Below are positions 1 through 7,942 of a stretch of 64,000 bases of DNA, in pieces. The notes beneath the pieces are model-generated. The model searched no databases and had not been told where the DNA came from. It was given only the letters and a program-made list of their open reading frames with translations. The first letter of the stretch is position 1. Each line of letters begins with the position of its first letter. Position numbers and translations under genes: made by a program. The stretch lies in assembly GCF_018863395.1 (NCBI RefSeq), contig NZ_JAHKRR010000004.1, positions 558,001 to 622,000 of the forward strand, in the 5' to 3' direction. The DNA is from Sinomicrobium weinanense. Lineage in GTDB: Bacteria; Bacteroidota; Bacteroidia; Flavobacteriales; Flavobacteriaceae.

Positions 1-186
1 GGCAATCCCAAAGGATATACCAAAGACCATCCCCAGATAGAGCTGCTGCGCTACAAAAGCTATGTGGTGGTCCATGAACTTTCAGAAAAAGAGATCACTT
101 CTCCCGGGTTTATGGAAGAAGTGATCTCGGTATACAGGAAATTACTTCCATTCCGCAATTACCTCAGTAAGGCGATCACGGTATAA
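1..186 (+). CDS. DUF2461 family protein, C-terminal end only
   Basis: This reading frame is open from the first base of the window and stops at 184-186, giving 61 residues of a protein whose start lies outside. The residues GYTKDHPQIELLRYKSYVV followed by a short helical tail resemble the C-terminal end of the DUF2461 (TIGR02453) family, small proteins of unknown function that are common in Bacteroidota. No catalytic residues are known for this end of the family. It converges on the neighbouring minus-strand DinB gene with one base between the stop codons. The family call rests on a short segment, so it is likely but not certain. Confidence 0.65.
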   Translation, partial: GNPKGYTKDHPQIELLRYKSYVVVHELSEKEITSPGFMEEVISVYRKLLPFRNYLSKAITV

Positions 187-187
187 T

Positions 188-832
188 CTATTCAGAAGGG
201 AAACCGGCGTCGGCTTTTACTTCCTCGATCTGGAGTGTGTGCCTGGCGGTGTGCGATGCTATAAACAGTGCAAACTGGTAACCATCGATAGCACCGAAAG
301 GCGAATCGGTAACATGGTTGCGCATGTCTTCGACTTTGGCATTTTTAATATATTTCAGTATCCCGGCACGCTGTTTCTCAAAGGCCTTGATAGCCTCTTT
401 GACATCGGTATATTTACCGGAAGGTTGTATTTCTTCCGGGGCTTTTGCCTTATTGCTACGGTCGGTCATCCCTTTGATCAGGTCCTCTCCGGAGATCTTT
501 ATCTCTTCTTTTCGCTCCGGATTGGCGGGCTCCTGCATCAGTTTTTCCACCATGCCGAAAATGTATTCTTCGGTGAGGATGATGTGTTCCAGGCACTGGG
601 CCACCGACCATTTTTCCGGTGATGCCTTGTATTGCAGCTGTTCGCTGCTCAGTCCTTTTACATTTTTCAACAGGTTTTTGTTGGTCTCTTTAAAATAGTC
701 GAGCAGGGCCTGTTTGTCATTTTTGAAGGTTATCTCAACAGGATTTTCCCGATTATCGACGCGGATGGTGTCATTGGGACTGAAAGCGGTCAGTATAACA
801 AAGGCCGCGATAAGAATGCTTACTTTTTTCAT
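188..832 (-). CDS. DinB-fold protein, exported
   Basis: A 214-residue protein with an N-terminal hydrophobic stretch (about residues 4-18), probably a signal peptide, followed by a DinB-type four-helix domain. The DinB metal-site pattern is visible: a histidine in the helix CLEHIILTEEY (about residues 81-91) and a second site HTARH near the C-terminus. DinB_2 proteins form a metal-binding helical bundle, and some family members act as thiol-dependent transferases; the substrate here is unknown. The export signal is notable because most DinB proteins are cytoplasmic. It is one of three DinB-fold genes within 6 kb. Confidence 0.8.
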   Translation of the reverse strand: MKKVSILIAAFVILTAFSPNDTIRVDNRENPVEITFKNDKQALLDYFKETNKNLLKNVKGLSSEQLQYKASPEKWSVAQCLEHIILTEEYIFGMVEKLMQEPANPERKEEIKISGEDLIKGMTDRSNKAKAPEEIQPSGKYTDVKEAIKAFEKQRAGILKYIKNAKVEDMRNHVTDSPFGAIDGYQFALFIASHTARHTLQIEEVKADAGFPSE

Positions 833-904
833 GGTTCCTGATTTTAGTTTGATGTGAATTGAATAGACACCGGGTGTTTGCCCGGAAATTGGTGTGTAAA
901 TCTG

Positions 905-1324
905 TTATTCTACTGTATTGTCATTCCTGTCCGTGTCCTTTTTCCGGAAAGGGATAAGGGTGCGCAGGCGTTCATCGCAAAAATATAATGCGAGCCATAC
1001 CAGTATTCCGAAGATGACGGCAAACCAGACAGGTTCGCCTACCCGGAAATGTGTAGTCGTGGCGCCACCCAGGTAGCCCGTAAGTAAAATGGCTCCCAGT
1101 ATCGAAGTTCTTGGAACGATATAAAAGATGGTACAGATAAGTAAAATAATACCCATAGGCACTACGGCACTTTCCGGATAGCCGAGGGCTATTGAACCTT
1201 CTACGGCCGGAGTAGCTTTAACGATCTTCATAATGGCATCCAGGAGCAGGAAGAGGATAAGTAATATACTGATGATCCTTCCGGTCCAGAACATTTTTTT
1301 TGAGGTTTTTTTAGATGTTTCCAT
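905..1324 (-). CDS. DoxX-like small membrane protein
   Basis: A 139-residue integral membrane protein with about four transmembrane helices and a basic, polar C-terminal tail. Length and helix pattern fit the DoxX-like (DoxX_2) family found in many Bacteroidota. Members have no firmly known reaction; some DoxX relatives are linked to quinone redox or thiosulfate metabolism, but nothing here points to that. The start METSKKTSKK was chosen because it directly precedes the first membrane helix. It lies in a run of minus-strand genes for small stress or detoxification-type proteins. Confidence 0.75.
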   Translation of the reverse strand: METSKKTSKKMFWTGRIISILLILFLLLDAIMKIVKATPAVEGSIALGYPESAVVPMGIILLICTIFYIVPRTSILGAILLTGYLGGATTTHFRVGEPVWFAVIFGILVWLALYFCDERLRTLIPFRKKDTDRNDNTVE

Positions 1325-1408
1325 ATTTGTTTTGGATTTATGGTTTGTTTTTGAAAATGTGGTGTTGTTAATTTTAATATAAAGATACTTATAATTTTCA
1401 CTATTTGC

Positions 1409-2212
1409 CTAGAATGCAATATTGGTGGGCTTATAGTTTAGGGCTGTGGTGGTGCCGACGGTCAGGTCGATGGTAACTCCTGTGATCTTCCCTGCTTTTT
1501 CGGAAGCCAGGAACACAGCAGTATTGCATATGTCTTCCATTACGGGGAGTTGTTTTAACATAGTGTCGTCTTTCAGTTTGTTCAGCATACCTTCCATCGC
1601 TTCGGGATTTTTTTCCGCAGCTTCCCTGAAAGGCCTGGAATCGGGTGAGCCGGCAGACCTGATATTGACCACGCGAACATTGTGAGGGCCTAATTCACAG
1701 GCGAGGTTTCTCGAAAAACATTCTATAAAAGCACAGGCAGGACCAAAACCACCTACATTAGGATATCCGATCCCCCCGGAGGTTGCGGTCAGTGAAAGGA
1801 TAATCCCCGATTTTTGTGTTGTCATTCTTTGGCTCGCAGCAATTGCGGTTAAAAAATGGGCTTTTGTAGCAATGTTTACCGGGCGCTCAAAATCGGTAAG
1901 GGACATATTTATCAGGGGAATGTTTTGCGTATCCTGTAAGTTGATGGCATTGAACGAAATGTCAACAGTCCCCGCAGTACGTATCATATCATCCAAATGA
2001 CGGTTAACGGCATCCTCGTTCATTGCGTCTACTTCTGCCGCCTCCGCATTTTCCCCCGCCCGGTTGATCTCATCTGCTATTTTCCGGGCAGTTTCCAGTT
2101 TGTGATTGGTAACAAATACTCTGGCCCCGGCATTGGCAAATGCTTTTGAAACGGCACCTCCCAAAGAAGGTCCGGCACCGTAGATCACTGCATTTTTATT
2201 TTGAAGGTTCAT
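1409..2212 (-). CDS. Short-chain dehydrogenase/reductase-like protein without the YxxxK pair
   Basis: A 267-residue Rossmann-fold protein. The nucleotide-binding glycine motif is visible near the N-terminus (YGAGPSLGG, about residues 11-19), and the C-terminal end has the usual SDR form (FLASEKAGKITGVTIDLTVG). The catalytic Ser region is present (LSLTATSGG), but the expected Tyr-x3-Lys is replaced by GGFGPACAFIEC. This is a known divergent branch of the SDR superfamily, whose activity is unclear. NAD(P) binding is likely; ordinary alcohol/ketone oxidoreduction is doubtful. It sits alone among small detoxification-type genes on the same strand. Confidence 0.8.
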   Translation of the reverse strand: MNLQNKNAVIYGAGPSLGGAVSKAFANAGARVFVTNHKLETARKIADEINRAGENAEAAEVDAMNEDAVNRHLDDMIRTAGTVDISFNAINLQDTQNIPLINMSLTDFERPVNIATKAHFLTAIAASQRMTTQKSGIILSLTATSGGIGYPNVGGFGPACAFIECFSRNLACELGPHNVRVVNIRSAGSPDSRPFREAAEKNPEAMEGMLNKLKDDTMLKQLPVMEDICNTAVFLASEKAGKITGVTIDLTVGTTTALNYKPTNIAF

Positions 2213-2284
2213 GAGTTTTTAATATTTAGAAGTTGTTGAAAAACAGTTTGTATAGCTTTTTCTCTAAAGTGGAGATCCTCAGGT

Positions 2285-2788
2285 TTATGTCCACTTCATC
2301 GCTTCATATCCAAGAAGGCGGCGATACAGCCCAATCTGGCCGATACAATACGATTCACGGTCTATGATAAAGCCAATGAGATCAAACAAGGTATAATCTC
2401 CTCCGGGTATTCCAAAAGGATCCTCGGCATTTAGTTGCTCCTCTCCCAGTTGAGTGAGAACATTCCGCAATGCAGGGCTGATCTGCTCCCAGTCACTTTT
2501 AAATTCAGCCAGCGACGGGTAGGTTATGCCATCCTGTATTCCCTTGTGATCCTGAAATAGTTCATTTGAGGTCTGTTTCTGTGTAATGCCTATTGCATTG
2601 GCTAATGCGAATCTTTCCTGAACGAGGCTGCCGGCGATCCAGGCCATATGGTTTGCCTTAGTGCCTAAGCGGTTATTGGCATCTTTATCCGAAATTCCTT
2701 CGATGGCGTTCGGGTATGACTTTGTATGATTATCATATAGCCAGATAAAGGCTTCCATTAAGGTGGTTTTTGTTGTTTTTGTTTCCAT
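2285..2788 (-). CDS. DinB-fold protein
   Basis: A 167-residue protein without a signal peptide. It has the DinB-type arrangement of helices: an N-terminal helix with LYDNHTKSYPNAI, a central AWIAGSLVQERFALAN helix, and a C-terminal helix containing DRESYCIGQIGLYRRLLG. The C-terminal IGQIGLYRRLLG resembles the end of the 5399-5947 DinB protein (IGQIGILRRGLG), which suggests paralogy. The metal-site histidines are poorly kept: the C-terminal helix has YCIGQ where the paralogue has YHIGQ, so metal binding may be lost. Function unknown. Confidence 0.75.
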   Translation of the reverse strand: METKTTKTTLMEAFIWLYDNHTKSYPNAIEGISDKDANNRLGTKANHMAWIAGSLVQERFALANAIGITQKQTSNELFQDHKGIQDGITYPSLAEFKSDWEQISPALRNVLTQLGEEQLNAEDPFGIPGGDYTLFDLIGFIIDRESYCIGQIGLYRRLLGYEAMKWT

Positions 2789-2887
2789 TTTTTTATGCTT
2801 TACTGATGAAGTGAGATTTATACTCCAGGCCTGTAGTGTAGGTGAGACAGGATAGTATCATTTCATGGACATTTATCCCGATATCTC

Positions 2888-4324
2888 CTATACCTGTACG
2901 GTTTTCCATTTTCCCTTTTTAAACAACCACAGTGTAAACAGCCCTACGGCAGTTTCGGAAACAAACACGCTCCAGAACACGCCGGAATGTTCCCAGCCCA
3001 GGGTAATGGCCAATAAATAGGACAATGGTATCTGGATGAGCCAGAAAAAAATGAGATTGATCTTGGTGGGGGTCTTCGTATCGCCTGCACCGTTAAAAGC
3101 CTGGACAGATACCATCCACCAGCCGTATACGAAATAGGAATAGGAGAGGATGCGAAGCCATTCGCCCCCGATGGCAATGACCCTGGTGTTGTCTGTGAAC
3201 AGGCTCATCAATGGTTGATTAAAGAAAAAGTAAACCACGGATACCCCGATCAGGAAGATCATATTGTAAAAACCTATTTTCCATACGGCAGATTCCGCGC
3301 GTTCCGGATTTCCCGCACCCAGGTTCTGACCTACCAGTGTTGCAGCCGCGTTGGAGAGCCCCCACGCCGGCATAAGGGTAAACATCATAATGCGCAGTGC
3401 AATGGTAGACCCTGCCACGGCCTCGCTGCCTACATCTGCAAGGATACGCATGAGAAAGATCCAGGAGGTCATGGCTACGATCATTTGCCCTATCCCTCCC
3501 AGAGAAGTACGGAGTATGTTCCGTATCATTGCGGTGTTCCAGTATAGCTGGGAGAGTTTGGCGCGAATGTGTTTTCCACCTTTAAAAAGAAGCCACAATT
3601 GGGTGAGTACCCCGATCCCCCGTCCGATGTTTGTGGCTATTGCGGCTCCTTCTATCCCCATGGAGGGTATGGGCCCCCACCCAAAGATCAGCATGGGGTC
3701 CAGGATCATATTAATCCCGTTGGATATCCAGAGGATACGCATGGCAATGGCCGCATCGCCTGCACCACGGAAAATAGCATTAATCACAAACAACAGCATA
3801 ATCACGGCATTGCCGCCCAGCATCCATTGCGTATACCTGTATCCGTGTTCCAGGCTCCACGGATCACCGCCCATAAGTGTGAGCAGTTCCTTTGAAAAGA
3901 AGATCCCGCCGACCGCAAAGGGAAGGGAAGCCAGCAGCCCGATAAAGATAGACTGTATGGCAGACACCCCTGCATCTTCCTTTTTCTTTTCCCCGATCCT
4001 CCTGGCAATAATGGCGGTAACGGCCATAGATAGTCCCATGGCTATGGAGTAGAGGAGGAACAGATAGGTTTCCGTAAGGCCTACGGTGGCCACTGCGGAA
4101 GGGCCAAGTTTGCCTACAAAGTATATATCTACCACTGCAAAAGTGGATTCCATGACCAGTTCGAGTATCATGGGTACGGCCAGTAGAAAGATGGCCTTTT
4201 TCAGGCTTACTTTCGTATAGTCGGCTTCCGTACCTATGATGGCGCCTTTGAGTTTCTGCCAGATGGAAGTCCTGGAAGCAGGTTCTTCCGGAGGAATGTT
4301 TTTGTGGTTTTCTACGGGGTCCAT
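2888..4324 (-). CDS. MATE family efflux transporter
   Basis: A 478-residue membrane protein with about twelve transmembrane helices in two homologous halves. After a hydrophilic N-terminal extension of about 40 residues the MATE pattern begins (LAVPMILELVMES, VGLTETYLFLLYSIAMGLSMAVTAIIARRIG). MATE proteins exchange Na+ or H+ for cationic drugs and other organic compounds across the inner membrane. The second half repeats the motif VGQNLGAGNPERAE, typical of the family. The substrate cannot be told from sequence. It precedes an SRPBCC gene on the same strand, with 45 bp between them. Confidence 0.92.
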   Translation of the reverse strand: MDPVENHKNIPPEEPASRTSIWQKLKGAIIGTEADYTKVSLKKAIFLLAVPMILELVMESTFAVVDIYFVGKLGPSAVATVGLTETYLFLLYSIAMGLSMAVTAIIARRIGEKKKEDAGVSAIQSIFIGLLASLPFAVGGIFFSKELLTLMGGDPWSLEHGYRYTQWMLGGNAVIMLLFVINAIFRGAGDAAIAMRILWISNGINMILDPMLIFGWGPIPSMGIEGAAIATNIGRGIGVLTQLWLLFKGGKHIRAKLSQLYWNTAMIRNILRTSLGGIGQMIVAMTSWIFLMRILADVGSEAVAGSTIALRIMMFTLMPAWGLSNAAATLVGQNLGAGNPERAESAVWKIGFYNMIFLIGVSVVYFFFNQPLMSLFTDNTRVIAIGGEWLRILSYSYFVYGWWMVSVQAFNGAGDTKTPTKINLIFFWLIQIPLSYLLAITLGWEHSGVFWSVFVSETAVGLFTLWLFKKGKWKTVQV

Positions 4325-4369
4325 TGCTTTTTGGTTGGAATTTTCAGGAGGTACGATATCTGTATGAAT

Positions 4370-4804
4370 TTACCCTTCGGCCAGTTCCTTTACCTTTTGA
4401 AGGGCTTTGGGCCAAATATTTTCGAACATGCTTTTATACTGTTCGTCGATGTCCATGTCTACGGTCAGTTCGGTTTTTCCCTTTACGGTTTTCAGCGTGT
4501 AGTTCTCTTCCCCGCTCCATTCTTTGGCCTGTTTGCTTTCCGTGTCCTCCACACCGTTCTTAAGTATGCCGATATGCCGGAAGGACATGAATTCTCCGGG
4601 GATGTTCTTTGCTATTACGGAGACCATGCCTTCGCCGGAGTTCCCGTCAATAAAAAGTACTTTGCTGCCTTCTTCCCACTGGTCGGTCTGTACCTGAGAG
4701 CTCTCACTGAAAGGAGCGGTCCATACCGGGTAGGTGGCTTCGTCCCAAAGTACGTCCCAGACCTTTTCCCGGGGCGCATCAATGGCGATCTGAAATTTTT
4801 CCAT
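4370..4804 (-). CDS. SRPBCC (AHSA1-like) domain protein
   Basis: A 144-residue single-domain protein of the START/SRPBCC superfamily. The opening EKFQIAIDAPREKVWDVLWDEATYPVW and the closing C-terminal helix (KSMFENIWPKALQKVKELAEG) match the AHSA1-like Bet v 1 fold. Members bind hydrophobic ligands in a deep pocket or act with Hsp90; no ligand can be named here. The protein is cytoplasmic, with no signal peptide. It sits between a VOC protein gene and the MATE pump on the same strand, a grouping often seen in small-molecule stress clusters. Confidence 0.85.
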   Translation of the reverse strand: MEKFQIAIDAPREKVWDVLWDEATYPVWTAPFSESSQVQTDQWEEGSKVLFIDGNSGEGMVSVIAKNIPGEFMSFRHIGILKNGVEDTESKQAKEWSGEENYTLKTVKGKTELTVDMDIDEQYKSMFENIWPKALQKVKELAEG

Positions 4805-4836
4805 GATTTTAGTTTAGTAAGTTAACAATTAATTTT

Positions 4837-4917
4837 GGTAATCGGTAATCAGTGGTCGGGGTGTCAAATTATACCATACCGCTATACCGACCACTGATTA
4901 CCGAATACCGACCACCT
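4837..4917. repeat. Word-type inverted repeat W1
   Basis: An intergenic hairpin-forming repeat fills the gap between the SRPBCC and VOC genes. The left arm (4837-4862) repeats words such as GGTAATC and GGTCGG; the right arm (4883-4915) carries the complementary words (GACCACTGATTACC, ATACCGACC). The arms pair imperfectly around an AT-rich loop. It belongs to the class with locus-specific vocabulary described under findings. Confidence 0.75.
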
Positions 4918-4919
4918 GT

Positions 4920-5375
4920 TTACATCTGCTCCGGTGCTTTACTCCCGGTATAATTGAGCTGCCAGTGTACCCCGAATTTATCGGTACAGGAGCCGAATTT
5001 TTCTGCCCAGAATGTTTCTGCCGGGGGCATTAGGGGCTGGCCTCCTTCGGATAATTTACCGAAAAGGGTTTCGGTTTCTTCAATACTATCGGTCTCCAGG
5101 GTGAGAAGGACATTGTTACCCATTACCGTTTTATGGCCGTTACACAGGGATTCCACAATGTCCGTTCCCATGAGTATTTGTTTGCCCAGCGGAAGGGAAA
5201 CGTGCCCTACGAGATTTTTCTCTGCTTCAGAAAGAGGTGGCATATCTTCAGATGGCGGAAAGTCTTTATAGCGCATGATCCCGCCCATAAATTCACCGCC
5301 GAAGACGGATTTGTAAAAATTAAAGGCCGCTTCGGTGGTGCCTTCAAAATTCAGATAGATGTTTACTGTTTTCAT
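4920..5375 (-). CDS. VOC family protein, PhnB-like
   Basis: A 151-residue protein with the PhnB/3-demethylubiquinone-methyltransferase-like subset of the vicinal oxygen chelate fold. The opening VNIYLNFEGTTEAAFNFYKSVFGGEF and the closing KFGVHWQLNY are characteristic. The PhnB-like branch often lacks the full metal-ligand set of glyoxalases and its reaction is unknown. It is cytoplasmic, and lies 23 bp downstream of the third DinB gene on the same strand, so the two are probably cotranscribed. Confidence 0.88.
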   Translation of the reverse strand: MKTVNIYLNFEGTTEAAFNFYKSVFGGEFMGGIMRYKDFPPSEDMPPLSEAEKNLVGHVSLPLGKQILMGTDIVESLCNGHKTVMGNNVLLTLETDSIEETETLFGKLSEGGQPLMPPAETFWAEKFGSCTDKFGVHWQLNYTGSKAPEQM

Positions 5376-5398
5376 GATTAAAATTTTTATGGGTTACT

Positions 5399-5947
5399 TT
5401 ATTTGTTTTCACTGCTGTAAATCCCGGTTTCATTGTAGTGCATCGCGGGTTTGCCCAGGCCACGCCTGAGAATACCGATCTGGCCGATATGATAGGCCTG
5501 GTGATGGTTAAAGAAAGCCCACAAGCCGGCAACGGAATTGTTAAAGAGACCTTTTAGGGGAGAGTTTTCTATAACGTTGTTTAAAGGGGCCGGAGGCAGG
5601 TTGTCTAACATATCCGGACTTAGTTGGCTCAATCCGTTCCGGATCTCATGGTGTATGTCATTCCATTCTTTTTTAATATCTTCTATATCCGGGTACGGAA
5701 AATTATCTTTGGCTTTGGTCTTGCCTGGTCCGGCAAATAGATCGTCCCATTTTACTTCGACAGGCACTCCGCTCAGAAAGGCCAGGCCATATTGCGCATT
5801 GAGCAGGTGCCCCGCCAGGTACTTGATGTGGTTCATCTGAGTGTTACCGTTGATCCTCTTATTGGTTTCCTCGTCAGTCAGGTCCTCCAGCACATTATTA
5901 TATAACCTGTGATGGAGGTCGAACTGTGCTAACAATTGCATTTTCAT
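5399..5947 (-). CDS. DinB-fold protein
   Basis: A 182-residue cytoplasmic protein with the DinB helical-bundle pattern. Metal-site histidines are visible in the middle (HIKYLAGHLLNAQYG) and in the C-terminal FNHHQAYHIGQIGILRRGLG helix, so unlike the 2285-2788 paralogue its metal site looks intact. Members may bind a metal and a thiol cofactor, but no substrate is known. It is the first gene of a minus-strand run and is divergent from the GlxA-type regulator across 239 bp, so it is a candidate target of that regulator (inference from position only). Confidence 0.82.
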   Translation of the reverse strand: MKMQLLAQFDLHHRLYNNVLEDLTDEETNKRINGNTQMNHIKYLAGHLLNAQYGLAFLSGVPVEVKWDDLFAGPGKTKAKDNFPYPDIEDIKKEWNDIHHEIRNGLSQLSPDMLDNLPPAPLNNVIENSPLKGLFNNSVAGLWAFFNHHQAYHIGQIGILRRGLGKPAMHYNETGIYSSENK

Positions 5948-6047
5948 GATGATAGGCTTTAGTGTTTGTACAAATCTCGGAAAGAAAGCGGGAAATCATA
6001 AAGTGCATAATTGCCATATTGAGGGGGGATTTGTGACAAAAAAAGTG

Positions 6048-6055
6048 TATTTTTG
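6048..6055 (+). promoter_or_regulatory. Possible -7 box for the GlxA-type regulator
   Basis: TATTTTTG matches the Bacteroidota -7 consensus TAnnTTTG. A TTTG at 6030-6033 is only 14 bp upstream, shorter than the usual 17-23 bp, so the -33 element is doubtful. The implied leader is about 125 nt. The rest of the 239-bp divergent gap (5948-6186) shows nothing else recognisable. Confidence 0.35.
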
Positions 6056-6186
6056 ATTAAAGTCGCTAATTCACAGATGTTTATGGCAGAACTGCTGTAT
6101 AAGGAAGATAGTTATGTTGTGATAGGTGCATTCAGGTTTTATCTAAAAAATATTAGTGCATTAGTGATAACCATAAAAAAAACACA

Positions 6187-7155
6187 ATGAAAAAAATATC
6201 TCTCCTCGTTTATGAAGATGCCGTATTGTCTGCCCTCTCAGGGGCGGTCGATATTTTTATCGGTACGAACAGGTTTATGGAAGCCTCGGGAAACCCCGGG
6301 CCTTTTAAACTGGAGCTGGTCAGTGAAAAGGCAAAGAATATACAGTTGTTCGCCCCGGCCCGTTTTATCTGCCACAGGACACTGGCCGAGGTCAAACAGA
6401 CTGATCTCATCGTCGTACCTGCATTTAACGGTGATGCAGGGGCCGTACTGGAAAAGAACAGGGGCCTTGTAAACTGGATAAGTACCATGAGGGAAAAAGG
6501 GGCAGAAGTAGCCAGCCTTTGTTTCGGCAGTTATTTTCTGGCTGAAGCAGGCCTCTTGTCAGGAAAACCCTGTACCTCGCACTGGCTGGCCATTCCGGAC
6601 ATGCGGCAACGCTACCAGGACATTGACCTGATGCCCGATATGGTTATTACAGACCAGGAAGGTGTTTATACGAGCGGGGGAGCCTTTTCTTCGCTGAACC
6701 TGATATTGTACCTGGTGGAGAAATTTTGCGGAAGGGAAACAGGCGTACAGGTAAGTAAAATGTTCTCCATAGACATGGACCGGGTGAACCAGGCCCACTT
6801 CAGCGTGTTCCAGGGACAACATCAGCACGACGATAAGGAAGTACTGGGAGCACAAAAATATATAGAAAAGAACTACTACACCCCGATATCGATTGAAGAG
6901 ATTGCCGAAAGGGCAAACATGAGCAAGAGAAATTTTATCCGGAGATTCAAGAATGCTACACAGAACACACCCCTGGAATACCTGCAACGGGTAAAGATAG
7001 AAGCGGCAAAAAAGGCACTGGAAAAAAGTGCCGAAAGCATTAATTCAGTGATATATGATGTAGGGTATAACGACCTGAAAACCTTCCGTAAAGTCTTTAA
7101 AAGGGTTACCGGGCTGACACCGCAGGATTATCGCAGGAAGTATAGTAGGGGGTGA
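6187..7155 (+). CDS. GlxA-type AraC family transcriptional regulator
   Basis: A 322-residue regulator. Residues about 3-180 form a DJ-1/PfpI-like domain with a cysteine at the nucleophile-elbow position (C112 in ASLCFGSYFLAEAG). Residues about 215-320 are an AraC-type double helix-turn-helix (ISIEEIAERANMSKRNFIRRF and the closing DVGYNDLKTFRKVFKRVTG). GlxA regulators use the DJ-1-like domain as a ligand sensor rather than an amidase. The gene is divergent from the DinB/VOC/SRPBCC/MATE run, which suggests control of that run. The start MKKISLLVYEDAVLSAL fits the family start. Confidence 0.9.
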   Translation: MKKISLLVYEDAVLSALSGAVDIFIGTNRFMEASGNPGPFKLELVSEKAKNIQLFAPARFICHRTLAEVKQTDLIVVPAFNGDAGAVLEKNRGLVNWISTMREKGAEVASLCFGSYFLAEAGLLSGKPCTSHWLAIPDMRQRYQDIDLMPDMVITDQEGVYTSGGAFSSLNLILYLVEKFCGRETGVQVSKMFSIDMDRVNQAHFSVFQGQHQHDDKEVLGAQKYIEKNYYTPISIEEIAERANMSKRNFIRRFKNATQNTPLEYLQRVKIEAAKKALEKSAESINSVIYDVGYNDLKTFRKVFKRVTGLTPQDYRRKYSRG

Positions 7156-7177
7156 GGGCTCTCAACTCCGTTCGGGG

Positions 7178-7215
7178 ACCGGATGCTGAAACCAGAAAAT
7201 TGAATGCTGAATATC
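7178..7215. repeat. Weak word-type repeat W2
   Basis: The 72-bp gap between the convergent GlxA-type and queE genes holds two copies of ATGCTGAA and an inverted CCAGAA/TTCTGG pair. It resembles a short or decayed word-type inverted repeat and could act as a terminator for either gene, although it has no T run. Confidence 0.35.
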
Positions 7216-7227
7216 GGATTCTGGTAA

Positions 7228-7860
7228 CTAGGGGATATTCAGGTATTTATGCGTTTGCAGCGAAACCTTCCACTTCGGGTTTTTCATGACAAAGTCTACG
7301 ATTTCCGGCACCATCTTATCGCGCCGGCTCCATTCGGGTTGAAGGTAAAGGATACAGTCTTTATTGACTTTTTCTGCCTGCTCCTCGGCAAATTTAAAAT
7401 CGTGCTGATTGTATACAATAACTTTTAACTCGTCTGCCCTTTCATAAATATCCCCTGTGGGAAGTTTTATTTTTTTGGGCGACAGGCATATCCAGTCCCA
7501 GGTCCCGGTAAGAGGGTAAGCTCCGGAAGTTTCAATATGTATTTTCAGCCCTTTGGCCTTTAACCGCGAAGTAAGCGGTTCCATATTCCATGTCAGGGGT
7601 TCTCCGCCGGTCACTACAATGGTATCGGAATATTTTGCAGCATTTTCCACTATGCTGTCCACGGCTGTTGGCGGGTGTGTTTCCGCATTCCAGCTTTCCT
7701 TTACGTCACACCAGTGACATCCCACGTCACAACCGCCTACCCTTATGAAATAAGCAGCAGTACCCTTGTGATAGCCTTCACCCTGTATGGTGTAGAATTC
7801 TTCCATGAGGGGAAGCATTTCCCCTTTGTTCACCAATCCTGTAACATCTTCTTTTATCAT
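7228..7860 (-). CDS. queE: 7-carboxy-7-deazaguanine synthase
   Basis: A 210-residue radical SAM enzyme of queuosine (preQ0) biosynthesis, converting 6-carboxytetrahydropterin to 7-carboxy-7-deazaguanine in the cytoplasm. The [4Fe-4S] ligands are C44, C48 and C51 (CDVGCHWC), after the family motif LMEEFYTIQGEG and before VTGGEPL. I chose the ATG at 7860, which gives the usual family N-terminus MIKEDVTGLVNKGEMLPL; an upstream in-frame ATG at 7893 would begin inside a repeat and overlap the promoter. The gene is divergent from the HerA-like gene. Confidence 0.93.
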   Translation of the reverse strand: MIKEDVTGLVNKGEMLPLMEEFYTIQGEGYHKGTAAYFIRVGGCDVGCHWCDVKESWNAETHPPTAVDSIVENAAKYSDTIVVTGGEPLTWNMEPLTSRLKAKGLKIHIETSGAYPLTGTWDWICLSPKKIKLPTGDIYERADELKVIVYNQHDFKFAEEQAEKVNKDCILYLQPEWSRRDKMVPEIVDFVMKNPKWKVSLQTHKYLNIP

Positions 7861-7864
7861 GGGG

Positions 7865-7872
7865 CAAAGATA
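7865..7872 (-). promoter_or_regulatory. -7 box of queE, immediately before the start codon
   Basis: Read on the minus strand this is TATCTTTG, a perfect match to TAnnTTTG, ending four bases before the queE ATG. Transcription would begin at or just inside the start codon, so the mRNA would be leaderless or nearly so. No TTG/TTTG lies 17-23 bp further upstream; that space is taken by a palindromic repeat. Confidence 0.6.
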
Positions 7873-7876
7873 CGAT

Positions 7877-7899
7877 GTAGCAGCGCAATGCATTGTGCC
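7877..7899. repeat. B-type palindromic repeat copy
   Basis: GTAGCAGCGCAATGCATTGTG contains a self-complementary core around GCAATGCATTG. The same core with the flank CTTCTAC occurs inverted at 11998-12018, so both are probably copies of one dispersed palindrome. It covers the expected -33 region of queE. Confidence 0.6.
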
Positions 7900-7942
7900 C
7901 TTTCAAAAAAAATGCTTTATTTTTATTCAAAATTTAAATCGC

